DNA from: Owenia fusiformis
Taxonomy: Eukaryota > Annelida > Polychaeta > Sabellida > Oweniidae
Length of the DNA stretch: 64,000 bases
Assembly (NCBI GenBank): GCA_903813345.2
Contig: CAIIXF020000001.1
Coordinates: forward strand, 18,307,915-18,371,914
Direction of reading: 5' to 3'
The first letter of the stretch is position 1. Every line of letters starts with the position of its first letter. Made by a program: the position numbers and the translations under genes. The notes under the pieces were generated by a model. The model searched no databases, was not told where the DNA came from, and worked only from the letters and a program-made list of their open reading frames with translations. Of the stretch, positions 26,946 to 38,426 are shown in pieces.

Positions 26946-27099
26946 CGTCCCTATCCATATATCTTTCAACATACATTGTAGTCTGAGTCACGATCTCACT
27001 AATTGCGCTTGTCATTGCGTCCAGCCCTTGTGGGGTCCCAGCAATCCTATCTTCAACTGTATCATAAACTGGATGTGCATCCATATATTAGCCAACATT
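26946..27099 (-). other. Candidate coding exon, minus strand
   Basis: On the minus strand an acceptor-like CGATTTACAG (AG at 27101-27100) leads into a 154-bp segment. It has an in-frame stop just upstream of an ATG (27084-27082) and then 46 open codons ending at a donor-like GACG|GTACAC. The translation begins MDAHPVYDTVEDRIAGTPQG and ends VERYMDRD; it is balanced, acidic and polar, unlike chance AT-rich frames. G+C is higher than in the flanks. It lies 2.3 kb upstream of Hox4 on the opposite strand. I do not recognise the family. It may be a first coding exon of an antisense gene or an open conserved element. Confidence 0.3.
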
Positions 27100-29044
27100 C
27101 TGTAAATCGTTTCAAAGTAGTCCATTGTAATTCTTAATGGTTTATTATACCTTGTGTGATTTTCGGCCGCTTTGATTTTGCAACATTGCAGTATGTTGAC
27201 AATGGATGTGTATCTGCCGAGAGGATCACTGAAGGATATTCTTAAATATGACTGAAATACAAGGATTAATGAGATATTTTTTGTGGTGATTGCGATTGTT
27301 TACTAACTTAGGCAATATATGAAGATTCATTGCGTCGCTAATTGTGGTCGATTTGTGTGATATCAGGTTTATTCTAAATTTTGGCACCACACGTGCCGAT
27401 GATGGATATAGTAGGGAGAGGAAGGGGATGTTATTTATTCCTAGCCACATTAACTAATGAATTGCTTTGATCTTCATCAGAGTTTCACTTCAATTATGAA
27501 CCGAGAGTTCTTCGTACACCTTAATGACTTGGTGGTTTTCTGGGGTAACTAACAACACGACCAATTACATTAAATACAAAATGCATCTGAGCCCTAGTCT
27601 GTTTTGTACCTGCAAAGATCTACACTGTTATTCAATTATGTCCCATTATCTGTGTAATTGATAATCCCTGTTTTGTGATCCCTTGTCCAAAATGAACAAT
27701 ACAAAAAAGAGCTAGTAATTATTTGTTTTCAAGCGAACGTAGATGAATCTGGTATCATGATAGATGATGAACTGATTCCCAGTCGACTTTTGACATGTAA
27801 TTCATTAGCAGAAACAAAGCTATCCCTTTGACACCCTATCCTGAAACAGTAGCTCTTCTAAAGCAGTTGTTTTATCGGATGGATTATTTTAAGAGTTGCA
27901 TTATTTTCGGATGCTGTTGTAAGAAATCGTTTAGTCAACATCAGTTCGGATTGATGATGCAATGTACACCTGTGACGGTTCAAATAGCAATTCATTGGAT
28001 CAAAGTATGTTAAGAGCGATCACTCATATACATCAATGCACGTATACATAAACAAGGCATAAAAGGCAGAAGTTCCTTGCAGTAAATCAAGTTACAAGTT
28101 ATTGTAGTGAACACGAGAATTCACTGCGCTACAATCATACGAGAACGCATTGCACTACAATCATAAACATTGAAGCAAAAACATATAAGTTGGTCGAAAG
28201 TTGTCCAAAGTCAAGATGAACAACGTCTGATTGAGGGCCCGAACAATTGATCTGCAATTAGTAAGCTATTAAGCCATTTGTAATTATCAATCTACTAATG
28301 AGGACAAGTTAAGGTATGTTGTGACCCACGGGGGCTATGGACTGTCACCTTCTGTATGACAAACTGCCCTTTCCTCCACATGGAATAATCCAGGACTGGA
28401 TTGATTGCATTGACTTTCAAAGAGATAATAATCAAATGAACTGATTGTTCGGTGGTCAAAAGTGTATCCCCCTAGAAACCGGAAAGGTCAATGAAAGGGT
28501 CAGTGATTCGTAATTTCCTTCTTGGCAAAGTTTTGATCAACTATCCAATAGTATGCATCGTGTGGTTACGGCGAAGAATGCGACTGGAATCGGGAGTGGA
28601 AGGTAGACAATAGATAATCATCCATTATTGAACACATCCACTTTCCAAGACTTGCAAGCTGTAAAGGCAATCCAATGATTCAATAAATCAATCCTGTTTG
28701 ATTTAAAACTCTACAATCGTAGCAATAGTCCTCTAATGCGAGATAAATTCGCAATAATAATCATCAGATGCAATAATAAGATCGGTTTCATGAGCCCAGA
28801 CTCACAAATCAAAGTGTAATATGAAGTAAAACGGCTCGTAATCAGTTCCTATTTGTTCGTATTCATTACCAGTCAAGAGGTCAAACCAATTAAAGAGAAA
28901 AATGAAGATTTGCAGTGCGAGATTGATAATCGTTCTCGGTGAATTATGAACGGATAAGTCAAGGAATGTGTTGGTAGGTCTCAAGTTGGAACAATCACAG
29001 ATGCTACTTGATGTACGGGAGCTCGTTAAACACAAGCAGTTCAA
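27100..29044. other. Distal upstream region of Hox4
   Basis: No gene is recognised. From about 28290 to 29000 the base composition is more even than elsewhere, with many ATCA/TGAT and TAAT cores (for example GGATTGATTGCATTGAC near 28398 and AAATCAATCC near 28685). Such cores suit PBX/HOX-type sites and would fit an upstream enhancer, but they are also common by chance in AT-rich DNA. The 80-codon minus-strand frame at 28802-29044 has no motif. Confidence 0.4.
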
Positions 29045-29180
29045 TATTCATTAAAATGAATATGTTTTAACCATAAAAGGTTGAAAAAGCTTGACCCGTA
29101 TCATTGTTATTACACTTTTAATGAGCAATAATAAACTCTTATGGTTTAAAATTGCCATTTGCGCCATGTCGCTTTCAGTT

Positions 29181-29345
29181 CACCGCTAGCATAAATAATC
29201 ATGCGCCTTTCTCCCGACCTTTCCCCTTTCCAATTGCTCTTCCCGTTTATTGGCTAGTCATAAATCACGTGGTATTCGATCTAAATATAGGGAGGGACTA
29301 TATACATGATATAGCTTGTAGACGACAAGTAGAGAGAAAAATTAT
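29181..29345 (+). promoter_or_regulatory. Hox4 proximal promoter
   Basis: Within 200 bp of the start codon are, in order: ATAAATAATCAT (29191-29202; TGATTATT on the minus strand), CCAAT (29230-29234), reversed CCAAT ATTGG (29249-29253), ATAAATCA (29260-29267; TGATTTAT on the minus strand, a PBX-HOX bipartite form) and CACGTG (29266-29271, an E-box). These are followed by two TATA-like boxes, TAAATATA (29282-29289) and CTATATAC (29298-29305). The second would place the start of transcription near 29325-29335 and give a short 5' leader. Human HOXB4 is known to be activated through NF-Y (CCAAT) and USF (CACGTG) sites, so the same logic may hold here. Confidence 0.6.
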
Positions 29346-29369
29346 TTGAACCTAAATCAGTCAAAATTA

Positions 29370-31408
29370 ATGATCATGAGTTCGTTTACTATGAACCAGA
29401 GTGGTTATGTGGATCCAAAGTTCCCACCCGGGGAGGAATATGCCCAGCCAAACTACATGTCGGATCAGACTCAGGACTACTATCGCCAACAAGCTCCTCA
29501 AAACTTTTACGGACAGCCCGACGATCGGCGATACACAGAAAACTATGTTCCGGATTATAGTTGTAATGGGGGTATGGCCCAAGGGCTCCCCACCCATATG
29601 CAGCACATGAATGGCATGGGGAACCCTATGCAGGCAATGGGTCTCCTTCACCAGCACCCCGGACATCCACCTGGGGTGGGGCCCGGTGGCATGGGGTCTC
29701 CACAGCATCACAGCGGTCCCATCATATACCCCTGGATGAAGAAAGCACATATGGGGACAGGTAAGGCTCTTAGTAACCTTGTTTCAAACCATTTCCTGTG
29801 ACAAGACAGAACATATCTTTATCTGGACATGTCAAAGTACTCTCTTTTTCTAATGGTATAAATTATTAGCTGCTATGATCATAAATCAGGCCTAAATGGC
29901 TTATAAATTGCTGAACTCCCCCTACTATCATAAAATGAATCGAGAGGAATGTAATTCATGGAAAATGACTAGAATGGCTTGTTTATTACTCAAAACCATG
30001 GTTAGGATATTAGTTAGCACTTTAGGAGGCTGAAATAAATGAGAATAAGATCAAATAAGGTCTCTCAATACACAGAACATGTTTGTCAATAGTGTCATCG
30101 ACTTGTTTCTATGGCAGACAATGCATTATCAATTTAACTATTATTTTATTGTATCTGAAGCTATTGGTATTCAATATGATGAAAACATAATCTGTTTGAA
30201 AAGTGGTTCCCTAATGAACCATAAAATCAGTCACTGTGAACTTTTTTATATGAATTCCACAAAATGCATTTCACACTCAAACCCCCACAAATCTAGCTGT
30301 ATAAACAGAGGAATGAATAACTATTTTCCGGGGATAGAATGTTGGATATTGCCATATTAAGTATTATTAGTATTATTATAGCATCATATTAAATCAATAT
30401 TGAAATATAAATACTAAAGAAATAATAAGTTGTATCACACATTATAGATGGCGTAAAGGTATAAGCGAACTATCATTCTACAAGTTTCTGTGTAAAATGT
30501 GCCCTTATATTTGAAGGGTCAGTAATTTTCTATTAAAATCTTTCAATTTTCAAAACGTACTGTTTGCTTGTGAAAAAACCGATGACTATCAATGCAGGTG
30601 CTGTAAATTCACATTATAAAGTGCATTGAGAATGTAGTGTTTTTTATTCGTTAATGGGCTATGATGAGAAATCATTTAGATAAGCCAAACGCTCATATCA
30701 TAAGCTTTTGTATAAACATTCCCATATTGAAATCTAAAACAATGCTTCTTGCTTGCTTGATGAGTCCGTCTTTAAGTACCTACTTCTCTGCTCCGCATTA
30801 AGTACTAGCTAGCCTATTAATTAACTGTATCATCACTACTATGAATTGCATGTTTTATATTAGAATAATAATCACCATAAAGTGTAACATATGTCTTCAT
30901 TGTGGATATTGTTGTGTATGCTAGATTCAACACTCATTTGTAAATACGATTTGCTTGTATGATATTGAAATAGTAATTGGTATATTCCTTACTATATAAC
31001 ATGCGTTAAGAAGAAATTACTTAACGTTTCAATTGTATAATCAGTGTTATCGTGTCAGTGTTAAAGATGTATGTGTGGTATGTTTCAGCTGCTGTAACCA
31101 ACATCAAGAATGGAGAAACAAAACGACCAAGAACGGCCTATACGAGGCACCAAATACTGGAACTAGAAAAAGAATTTCACTTCAATCGGTACCTGACTCG
31201 GAGAAGACGTATAGAAATTGCCCATACTTTGTGTTTAACTGAAAGACAGATAAAGATCTGGTTTCAGAATAGACGAATGAAATGGAAAAAAGAGCATAAA
31301 TTACCTAACACTAAAACTAGACTACCTGAGACAGATCCTTTGCACACTGACATACATGGCTTAAGCCCAGATGGGGGACTCAAATTGGATATCATGACGT
31401 CATGTTGA
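29370..31408 (+). CDS. Hox4: Hox4 (Deformed-class) homeodomain transcription factor, two exons
   Basis: The coding sequence joins 29370-29760 and 31089-31408, giving 236 residues. The junction is phase 1: final G plus CT makes Ala131. The start MIMSSF matches the M-x-MSS opening of Hox4 proteins; a second ATG at residue 3 (29376) has a better -3 base. YVDPKFPP follows at about 13-20. The middle is rich in Gly, Met, His and Pro. The hexapeptide core YPWM is at 120-123 (YPWMKK), followed by a 17-residue linker. The homeodomain is at 141-200, with R5, Q50 and N51 in the expected places and third helix [18 protein letters not shown] directly after it (202-206) marks the Hox4/Deformed class. The 30-residue tail ends LDIMTSC. 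The family acts in the nucleus, binding TAAT-type sites, often with a PBC/Exd partner through YPWM. The assignment is secure; an unseen upstream exon cannot be excluded. Confidence 0.97.
29761..31088 (+). other. Hox4 intron (1328 bp)
   Basis: The intron begins GTAAGG and ends TGGTATGTTTCAG, and separates the hexapeptide exon from the homeobox exon, the usual Hox4 structure. Near its 5' end, ATGATCATAAATCA (29875-29888) contains the same TGATTTAT minus-strand PBX-HOX motif as the promoter. A 93-codon frame inside (30079-30360) has no motif and is considered chance. Confidence 0.93.
31118..31297 (+). other. Homeobox (60-codon homeodomain segment)
   Basis: This lies wholly in exon 2. The N-terminal arm is [10 protein letters not shown]; helix 1 includes [13 protein letters not shown]; helix 2 is in the [12 protein letters not shown] region; helix 3 is [15 protein letters not shown]. 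His11 (RHQ) and Leu40-type residues resemble Deformed, while HFNRYL matches the general HOX central group. Confidence 0.97.
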
Positions 31409-31940
31409 GGGTAAAATGTCTGCAGAATCTCTCACCGTGCTAGAAAGTGTGCGGTGGCTTAAAGCACGACCAAAGGTCACTAAATTATTGTTGCCCTCTG
31501 TCCAGCCCGCGGAACAGCTCCCGCAGCCCCTTCTAAGATGCTGTACAAAGCTTCAAAGTTGCTTGTAAAACGCTCAGATATATTTATAAGTAAGGTGCTG
31601 TAGATGTGTTTCGTGTGTAGTAAGATAGATTAAAGATATGATGATATTGACGAAGATGGACTATGTATATTTGATGTTGTTACTTTATCTTTGAAGACCT
31701 GTATGCGGCTGGACATTGATAAATGTGCCCAGTGCTTTGACGAAGCAACCTTGGGGCGCCAGAGGAACTAGGGATGGGTAGATGTATATATTAAACACGT
31801 TGATATCACATCAGCGCCATAGCTGACACTATTCTTACATCTGTACATGGGTAGGGGTCGATCATTGTACAGTATACTAGATCCTCAACTTGACCCTTAC
31901 CCAGGTAGAACGCCTTAATGCACTGAACCATGACTTACAT

Positions 31941-32030
31941 CCCCAGGAACAGGAAGACAGGGCGATGGGGAATAGAACCCATACTCTCATTGTGCAATGC
32001 GCCCGTTTCCCCGTCTTCTTGTTCTTGGGG
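31941..32030. repeat. 20-bp inverted repeat / hairpin in presumed Hox4 3'UTR
   Basis: The left arm CCCCAGGAACAGGAAGACAG pairs with the right arm at 32011-32030 in 19 of 20 positions, counting two G-U pairs, with one A-C mismatch. The 50-base loop can add a short GGGCG/CGCCC stem. On the minus strand the loop contains GGTTCTATTCC, close to a tRNA B-box, so a tRNA-derived or small MITE origin is possible. Confidence 0.7.
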
Positions 32031-32251
32031 TACTTATACTTAAAAGATACTCAACTATTACACCAAGCTCATTTCAGGGTAAATGGAGCGGCAAAGCTGG
32101 CTTGTAAAATGCCTCTGTGATAGACTTCTATCAACAAACGATATGGCTTCTAAATATGTATCTATTCTATACATTCTGTATATTAGTTCTATTCCATGTT
32201 TTATTTCAGTATTCATAGATGAAGAGATGTATTTGTAAAAGTAAAGATATG

Positions 32252-32257
32252 AATAAA
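32252..32257 (+). terminator. Candidate polyadenylation signal AATAAA
   Basis: This canonical AATAAA lies about 840 bases after the Hox4 stop codon. It is the most likely distal signal; ATTAAA at 31790 is an alternative proximal signal. AT-rich DNA gives such hexamers often, so position is the main support. Confidence 0.45.
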
Positions 32258-32275
32258 TAATTAGAGTGCGAATAT

Positions 32276-35200
32276 TAAGTCAGTCAGTACATTGTTAGAT
32301 GGATAGGCCAGACGGCAGTGCAAATTTTCTCAACTGGTAACCAAATCTGGAACATATGAAACCAGACTCGCCTATTTCCTCTCACAAGTCAAACAAAAAG
32401 TTTTTGAGTTATGTATTTTCTGAAACTTTACGTACAGTACAAACATCACTAACCAAGAATCCAAACCATAGTGAGACATTTGCCATAAATCTTATGTTAT
32501 TCCAAACGCTTTCCAAGAGGAATAATTAAATGCTACGCTCATGTATGTTGTCAAACTTTCTGCAGTACCCTCTGGTTAAGTACGTCAAACATCAGGGCGC
32601 AAATACTCGCTCAAAATAGACTTTCAGAAACTGCATTCCAAAATAATAACCCTTGGAGTGTGCATATTTGGCTAAATATGCAACTACTTGTGCGATGCAC
32701 TACTACAGTGTACTAGTCTGCTGTGGAACGTTTCTGCTGGTATACTAATTCTACCTCAATTATCTTATAATTACAATGATCAAATTCCATTCACGGTTTA
32801 TTCTTAATGCTTTCCTATATTGAATTGATTATAAGGTAAATGTTTTTTAGAAAAGCTAGAAAACCGCGTGCAAATCACTAAATGTGTTTTTAATTATAGA
32901 TTGCTTTGATAGAGATATAGACATTGATTCAAAGCCTACATGTAGATAAGCATGCAAACTACCTATACACACAGATGGACGTGCTTTGCTTTACTCACGT
33001 GGAAAATTAATTAACGTCTTTTTCAGTTGATTTATTACAAGAGTAAAGTCATAAGTTTACTATGTTACCAGACATTTTGTACACACAACTTTTGTCTCTT
33101 GACATTTCGTACACATATTATAAGATTGAGATGGACTTTTGAGAAGATTACATATTTACATAACGGTATATGTATTTATATATATCCGTATACAATAGCA
33201 TTGTATGAAAAGTATAATTTGATTTAAAAAACACTTATAAACTCATTATTCTTACCGCTAACCATATGTAATGACTAAAATATAATATCGATACAAATAC
33301 TTTTTGTAAACAGTAATTCAATTCATTCAGTGATTACACTGTGTTATGGTTATTCGTATCAGGATGACTTGGATTGTATCAATGTTTCAATATGTCTATT
33401 TAGTGTTCCGTCGCGGTTGAATAACGAATTGCTGGTTTTGTATGTTTTTCTATGGAGATAGTGCTTGCTTGAAAAACATTTACAGCTTTATATGTTTTCA
33501 TAATAGTTGTCATGACACATTATTCACACAATGTAAGTATTCATATAGTTCAAAATGCAATAATATGAAATATATTATTTTTCCTCATCCTTGAGCAGAT
33601 CTACCGTCCAGATATGCAGTGATACAACGGAACAAATAATAACTGAACACAGTCCTTCTTTTCTGAAACTATCTGTACAAAATCTGTACAATCACATGAG
33701 TTGTCCTTATGAAAAATACGCATCATTCCTCACAATCTTCGTTTTTTAATCATATCGAACTAATAAATGATATAATAGATTATGTGTGTTTACAGGACTG
33801 GTTCAACTACGTTTTACGTAGGGTCATGAGTTCCTATTGTGTCTTATATCGGAATCTTTTTCAGGGATCCCTAGAGAGATGTAAAACTATTAAATGAAAC
33901 TTAACCACTTATACATCAATTGGATATCCCTCCTTTCAATTTAGCTAAAGTGCCAAGTAGATTTTGCTATCAAGCATCCCTGAGAAAGCACTTGTTGCTC
34001 AACAAATCCAATTTGGAACTTTCCATTTTTAATTTAGATGGTTAACTTTGTTAAGCATGGTTATATGGTGTTTCTAGCATGATTTATGTAGAGTTCCTAT
34101 ATGACAGGGTTAAAGCAGTCTATATATATATGGATCCTTTTAGTATTGATTCATGTTTCAGAATTGATCTGTGTTTTTCTTATGTTGCACTTTGTGCTTT
34201 TTATCCATTGCAATGTTACCCTTTGCCAATACTTTGATTTTGCTTATTTAAATGTGGACTTCATCTTCACCTTATGTACTATTTCGCTCTGACAATCAGG
34301 GTGCTCACAGAAAACCGAGGTAGGAACACAATGGGTTTCTGACCTACCCAATGGCCACACACGTGCCATTAGAAATTAATTAAATGCATTCAGACCAACC
34401 AAAATCACGCCTAAATGTGTAACTGATCCAAACGTAGAAAGAAAGATTAGAACGAAGGACAATAACTTTGAACAATATGTTCACCATAAGATCATAGGGA
34501 ATGAGCAAAATTGTGAATAATCGTTCCATAGATATTAATCACGACCAATCTCAAACAGACTCTAGATCGACTCCTTTAGGATATTTTCTATAAGTATGTG
34601 GTCAATTTCTAGTCCGCCGAGTGTCTTCAAAGTGAATATGTCCCATTGGTTATCAGTCTTGTATTCACTATAAGACGGCCACATGACCATAATAAATGTA
34701 TTTTCTGTTTACCAATAATTTTGACTCTAAATCGTTTGTATAGTGGTTAGCAATGTGGGATAAGTGGTAGTGACTTTAGAGCGAGAACACATGTGCATCC
34801 CACTGAAGGACAACTAAAAGCAATAAATCCGTTGCATACAACTGCAGAATCAAGCTGCTTGATAATATTGTGAACAATACGACAGAGTAATGTATTATAT
34901 AAAACGCGATGATAAATAATGCAGATGCTCATATATTATACTAGTATCTATCCGTCTCATTCAGAGGCAATGGTATCAATACTGCATCTACTATACCGAC
35001 ATGTGCAAGAACAATGCATTGTTCGAGTGATGGATCAACCAAACTACCTGGCTTTTATTAATTTCATCTTGAATGAGGTCAACCTTTAATAAAGCACAGC
35101 CATTTTTCAAATCGTCTCTCAACGGACGTAACACCCACCCAGAGGCAATACAAAAGCATTCAAACCAAGCCCGGCCATATGCAAGGGCGGGTACACAGGG

Positions 35201-38200
35201 TCGTGTTATAATTAATGATTGGTTGAAATATCTGAAATATCACTTAAATCAATTAAGAAGTATAATTATTTTAAATTACATGTTCTGTTTCCATGTTATT
35301 GTGTCAGCGGGGCGCAAATGTGGACCAATACTGTATCAAGCTTAAGAAGATTAAGATGTCCGGGATCTGTATAATCCGGAATGTGTCAGTAAGATGATCA
35401 TTTATTAAAAGTATCAATAATGTTATCCTATGATATCAACAATTATTAATATAGAGATTTATATTAAGAATATCTAGGTGCAGTAACAAAAGTTCACTTG
35501 ATTTCTAGACAATAATAAATGGGTATCGCCTTTCCTAGGGGACCTAATATGTTCAATTGATTAGAGACAATGTTCAATTTGCACAAGTTATTGGTGATCG
35601 GAATGCTCACACCTAGTCGGATGCTGCTAAGAAAACCCATTTATCACAAGAGCACCATTGTCTTAAGGTATCTCAGCCGAGAAAATAACGTGGGATTGGT
35701 CTATCTAAAGGAATTGCCTTTTTCTGCTTGGTTGGCGCCGGACTTTACGGGAAATGTCTTCGTCAACCCCATTGAAAAAATAATATTTGATGTTCCGATC
35801 ATTCTGTTTTGTATAAATTGTAGGTACTCCAGTTATTTTATGTTCCTTACAATCGTTTTCATAGATGTATTGCTATGCTACAAGCGTACATGTATTCGAC
35901 ATGGATCAATTATTTGAAATGTAATGTTATCTCATTTTAGAATTACATTTTGCAAACCATCTTTCAAATGATTTACACCATGTTGGGCCTCTCGAGCTAT
36001 TGACTAGGGATCAGAAAAGAAATTGTGGCAATTTGACCTACTTTGTTAACAGCTATTTATATCTACACGTATGTCTGTATCTTTTCAAGAAATAATTTCA
36101 GGGGAGTTAATATACATCTGCACTAACCTATCAGCACGGATGTGAAGCCAAAATGACAACATTTTGGAAACCAAACTTACAAACCGCCATAAATCGTATG
36201 AACTACATAAATCAAACATTCACAATATCCTAAACGTAAATCATAAATGCTAAGGCATGCAGAATCAAACCCTGTGTTAGACATTGTTTCAACTTTAAAA
36301 TATATTGGCACATATAATTGCCTCGCATATACACGAGGATATCTTCATGTATTGTTATTTGGGAGAATTTACACAATTTTGCACTGTCTTGATATCATTG
36401 ATTTTTTAAAAATATTCAAGGTAATATTCTGATTTCAAATTTGGAATTAGTCAATAAACGTTTTGATGATACGATAGAGCAAGTCAAAAGAGTTGAAGGG
36501 AAATACAATACGATGCAAAAAATACTATACGATAAAATGAAATACAATACAATATCAATATCCAATGCCAGGATATGCTTGAGAATTTCATATTGAAATT
36601 GCCTTAACATCCATGAACTTCAAAAGCGCATTTTTATGATTTTTGAAATATTGTTGTGTATTTTCATTAACATAAGTCTAACATAAAAATAATCTCTGAT
36701 CAATATCATTGAAAGCAGTCATGTTAAATGTTAAGATTTCCATAAAGCCAAATATATGATTATATATATGATTATGCAACTTTAATCGACGGGGTCAAGG
36801 TCAAGTTTTTATTTGAATAGTTTTTTGGTATTTTTATACTTAACTCTTGAACCAAACAAATAAATTTGTCAGGTTTATTCTAATTCGTAGTATGGCATGA
36901 CTCTTGTCCCTCGAGATGGCTTTCAAGCAATGTCGCTCTAACATAATGAAAAATGTAAATCTTGACAATGAAATCTTCCAAACATTTTAGGATGCTAAGG
37001 GCCAGCAATAGATACCAACCAGGGGTGGACCTGAAAATCAAATGGAGGAATGACCCAAATATGAAAAGTGGGCCCAATTTCTGAATATAAGCCCAAAATT
37101 ATAAGAAGAACGCCCAGTAAGGCCGGTTTGTTACCACAATTGCCCAGTTTATGTGGGGACAAGCAGATTTTGGGGCGTAAAATATTTTTGACTCGGTGGG
37201 AGAAAAACCGGACCCCTAGCACCCCCCCCCCCCCCCCCCATATCCGCAACTTTCAAGAATAGTTGTATTCTCTTGTATTTCATCAACTTCATAATCATTT
37301 TCCCGCATTCATTTTGAGTGTAGTCAGAAAATTTGCTAATTTTGAATTTTTTGTAGTTTTTGCAATTATTTGACAAATATTCCCCCATGGGTTTTTAGAA
37401 TATTAATCATCCTGGTTGTATCCGTGTACTGTAAATATCGAACATTGACAAATGTTGATTGACAGAAAGTTAATGACAGTTGATTATGTAAATATGCAAC
37501 CACAAATGCATAAAGGGAAAGACCAGAATAGTTTTTGTCCCTTGGTTATGGTAATTTTAATGGTGGTGGGAGGGGGTAATAGACACTGTTTCGTTTCACG
37601 TTGGATTATGATTTTGGATAGTTGGGGTTTGTTTTCCTTGTGACATACATATTTCTTATATAAGAAACACAAGCAGTCATGGAGTCAACAAACCCCCAGG
37701 ATCACTAACTATAGTCATAAAGAAGCAGTGTTTGACACACTTTAGAGTCATCTTTTTGTGTGATGCTCTATGTTAGTTATGGAGGTTGTCCATATACATC
37801 TTTGATTTCATTGACAATCAAACAAGGAAGCAAATATAATTCTTCAGTTGAATATGATTTACTATAATAGGTAATGAATATATTAGCCAATACATGATAA
37901 AAGTATGCAAAAAATCGTTCATGTAACAGCATTTTCACATTTCCTTGGAGTTCACAGGCAGGACAAATTTAAGAGAAATGAGAAGACAAGTGTTTTGCCC
38001 AGCGGGCAAACAGAGAACACATCAATCTTTGTATTGTCGTTTCTGCCTGGTTCCTTTATGCCCCAGGAAGCTTTACTCTTCGTTTTAACAATTAAATTTC
38101 GTCTTGCTGAATTTTCCAGAATGTGTCAAATATTGCTAGTGTTTTTGCATTTTCTTTATATTCATATTACCATTAGTTTTACTTCAACTAGCTATACGTG

Positions 38201-38426
38201 ACAAAAGCCACAGCTTGGCCATTAGCTGGTCTAAAATTCCAAATTTAAAATCAGGTTCCAAACTGATATGTAAGGGTCGTTTTGCACAAAAGCATTTCTA
38301 GATAAGAATTTTCATAATTTTTAGATGAAATTCATAACAGATATAGAAGCATCATTTTTACATGCATTTGTGAAATTTTAGAATGTGCTTTTTGACTTTT
38401 AATTTTAACAAATGGCTTCATGGTCC
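32276..38426. other. Downstream intergenic DNA, no gene recognised
   Basis: About 6 kb. A GC-richer island at 35060-35222 ends in TTAATGATTGG (HOX/PBX-like). A second at about 35570-35790 supports a 115-codon frame (35570-35917, MFNLHKLLVIGMLTPSRM...) without any domain I know. A degenerate ATACA-type repeat lies at 36500-36560. A run of 18 C (37222-37239) distorts local frames. Confidence 0.45.

Larger units (their letters stand above)
31409..32275 (+). other. Probable Hox4 3'UTR
   Basis: Candidate polyadenylation signals are ATTAAA at 31790-31795 and AATAAA at 32252-32257. If the distal one is used, the 3'UTR is about 860 bases. It contains one miR-10 seed-type match (CAGGGTA, 32075-32081) and a strong inverted repeat (31941-31960 with 32011-32030). 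A 76-codon frame within it (31890-32120) has no motif. The true end needs transcript data. Confidence 0.55.

Noticed and set aside
29401-29610. 69-codon plus frame inside Hox4 exon 1
   Set aside because: It is an out-of-phase shadow of the Hox4 reading frame.
29367-29750. 127-codon minus-strand frame opposite Hox4 exon 1
   Set aside because: It is the antisense shadow of a GC-rich coding exon.
30079-30360. 93-codon frame within the Hox4 intron
   Set aside because: No motif, AT-rich, and unlikely given the clean GT-AG intron around it.
31033-31242. 69-codon plus frame across the intron/exon 2 boundary
   Set aside because: It is an out-of-phase shadow of the homeobox; the real frame starts at the AG acceptor 31087-31088.
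35570-35917. 115-codon plus-strand ATG frame
   Set aside because: The first half is GC-richer and looks better than chance, but the second half is a hydrophobic AT-driven run and no domain is seen; left as intergenic.
36995-37388. Gly- and Pro-run frames around 37.2 kb
   Set aside because: They are produced by the 18-C run and a skewed flank; no known repeat protein.
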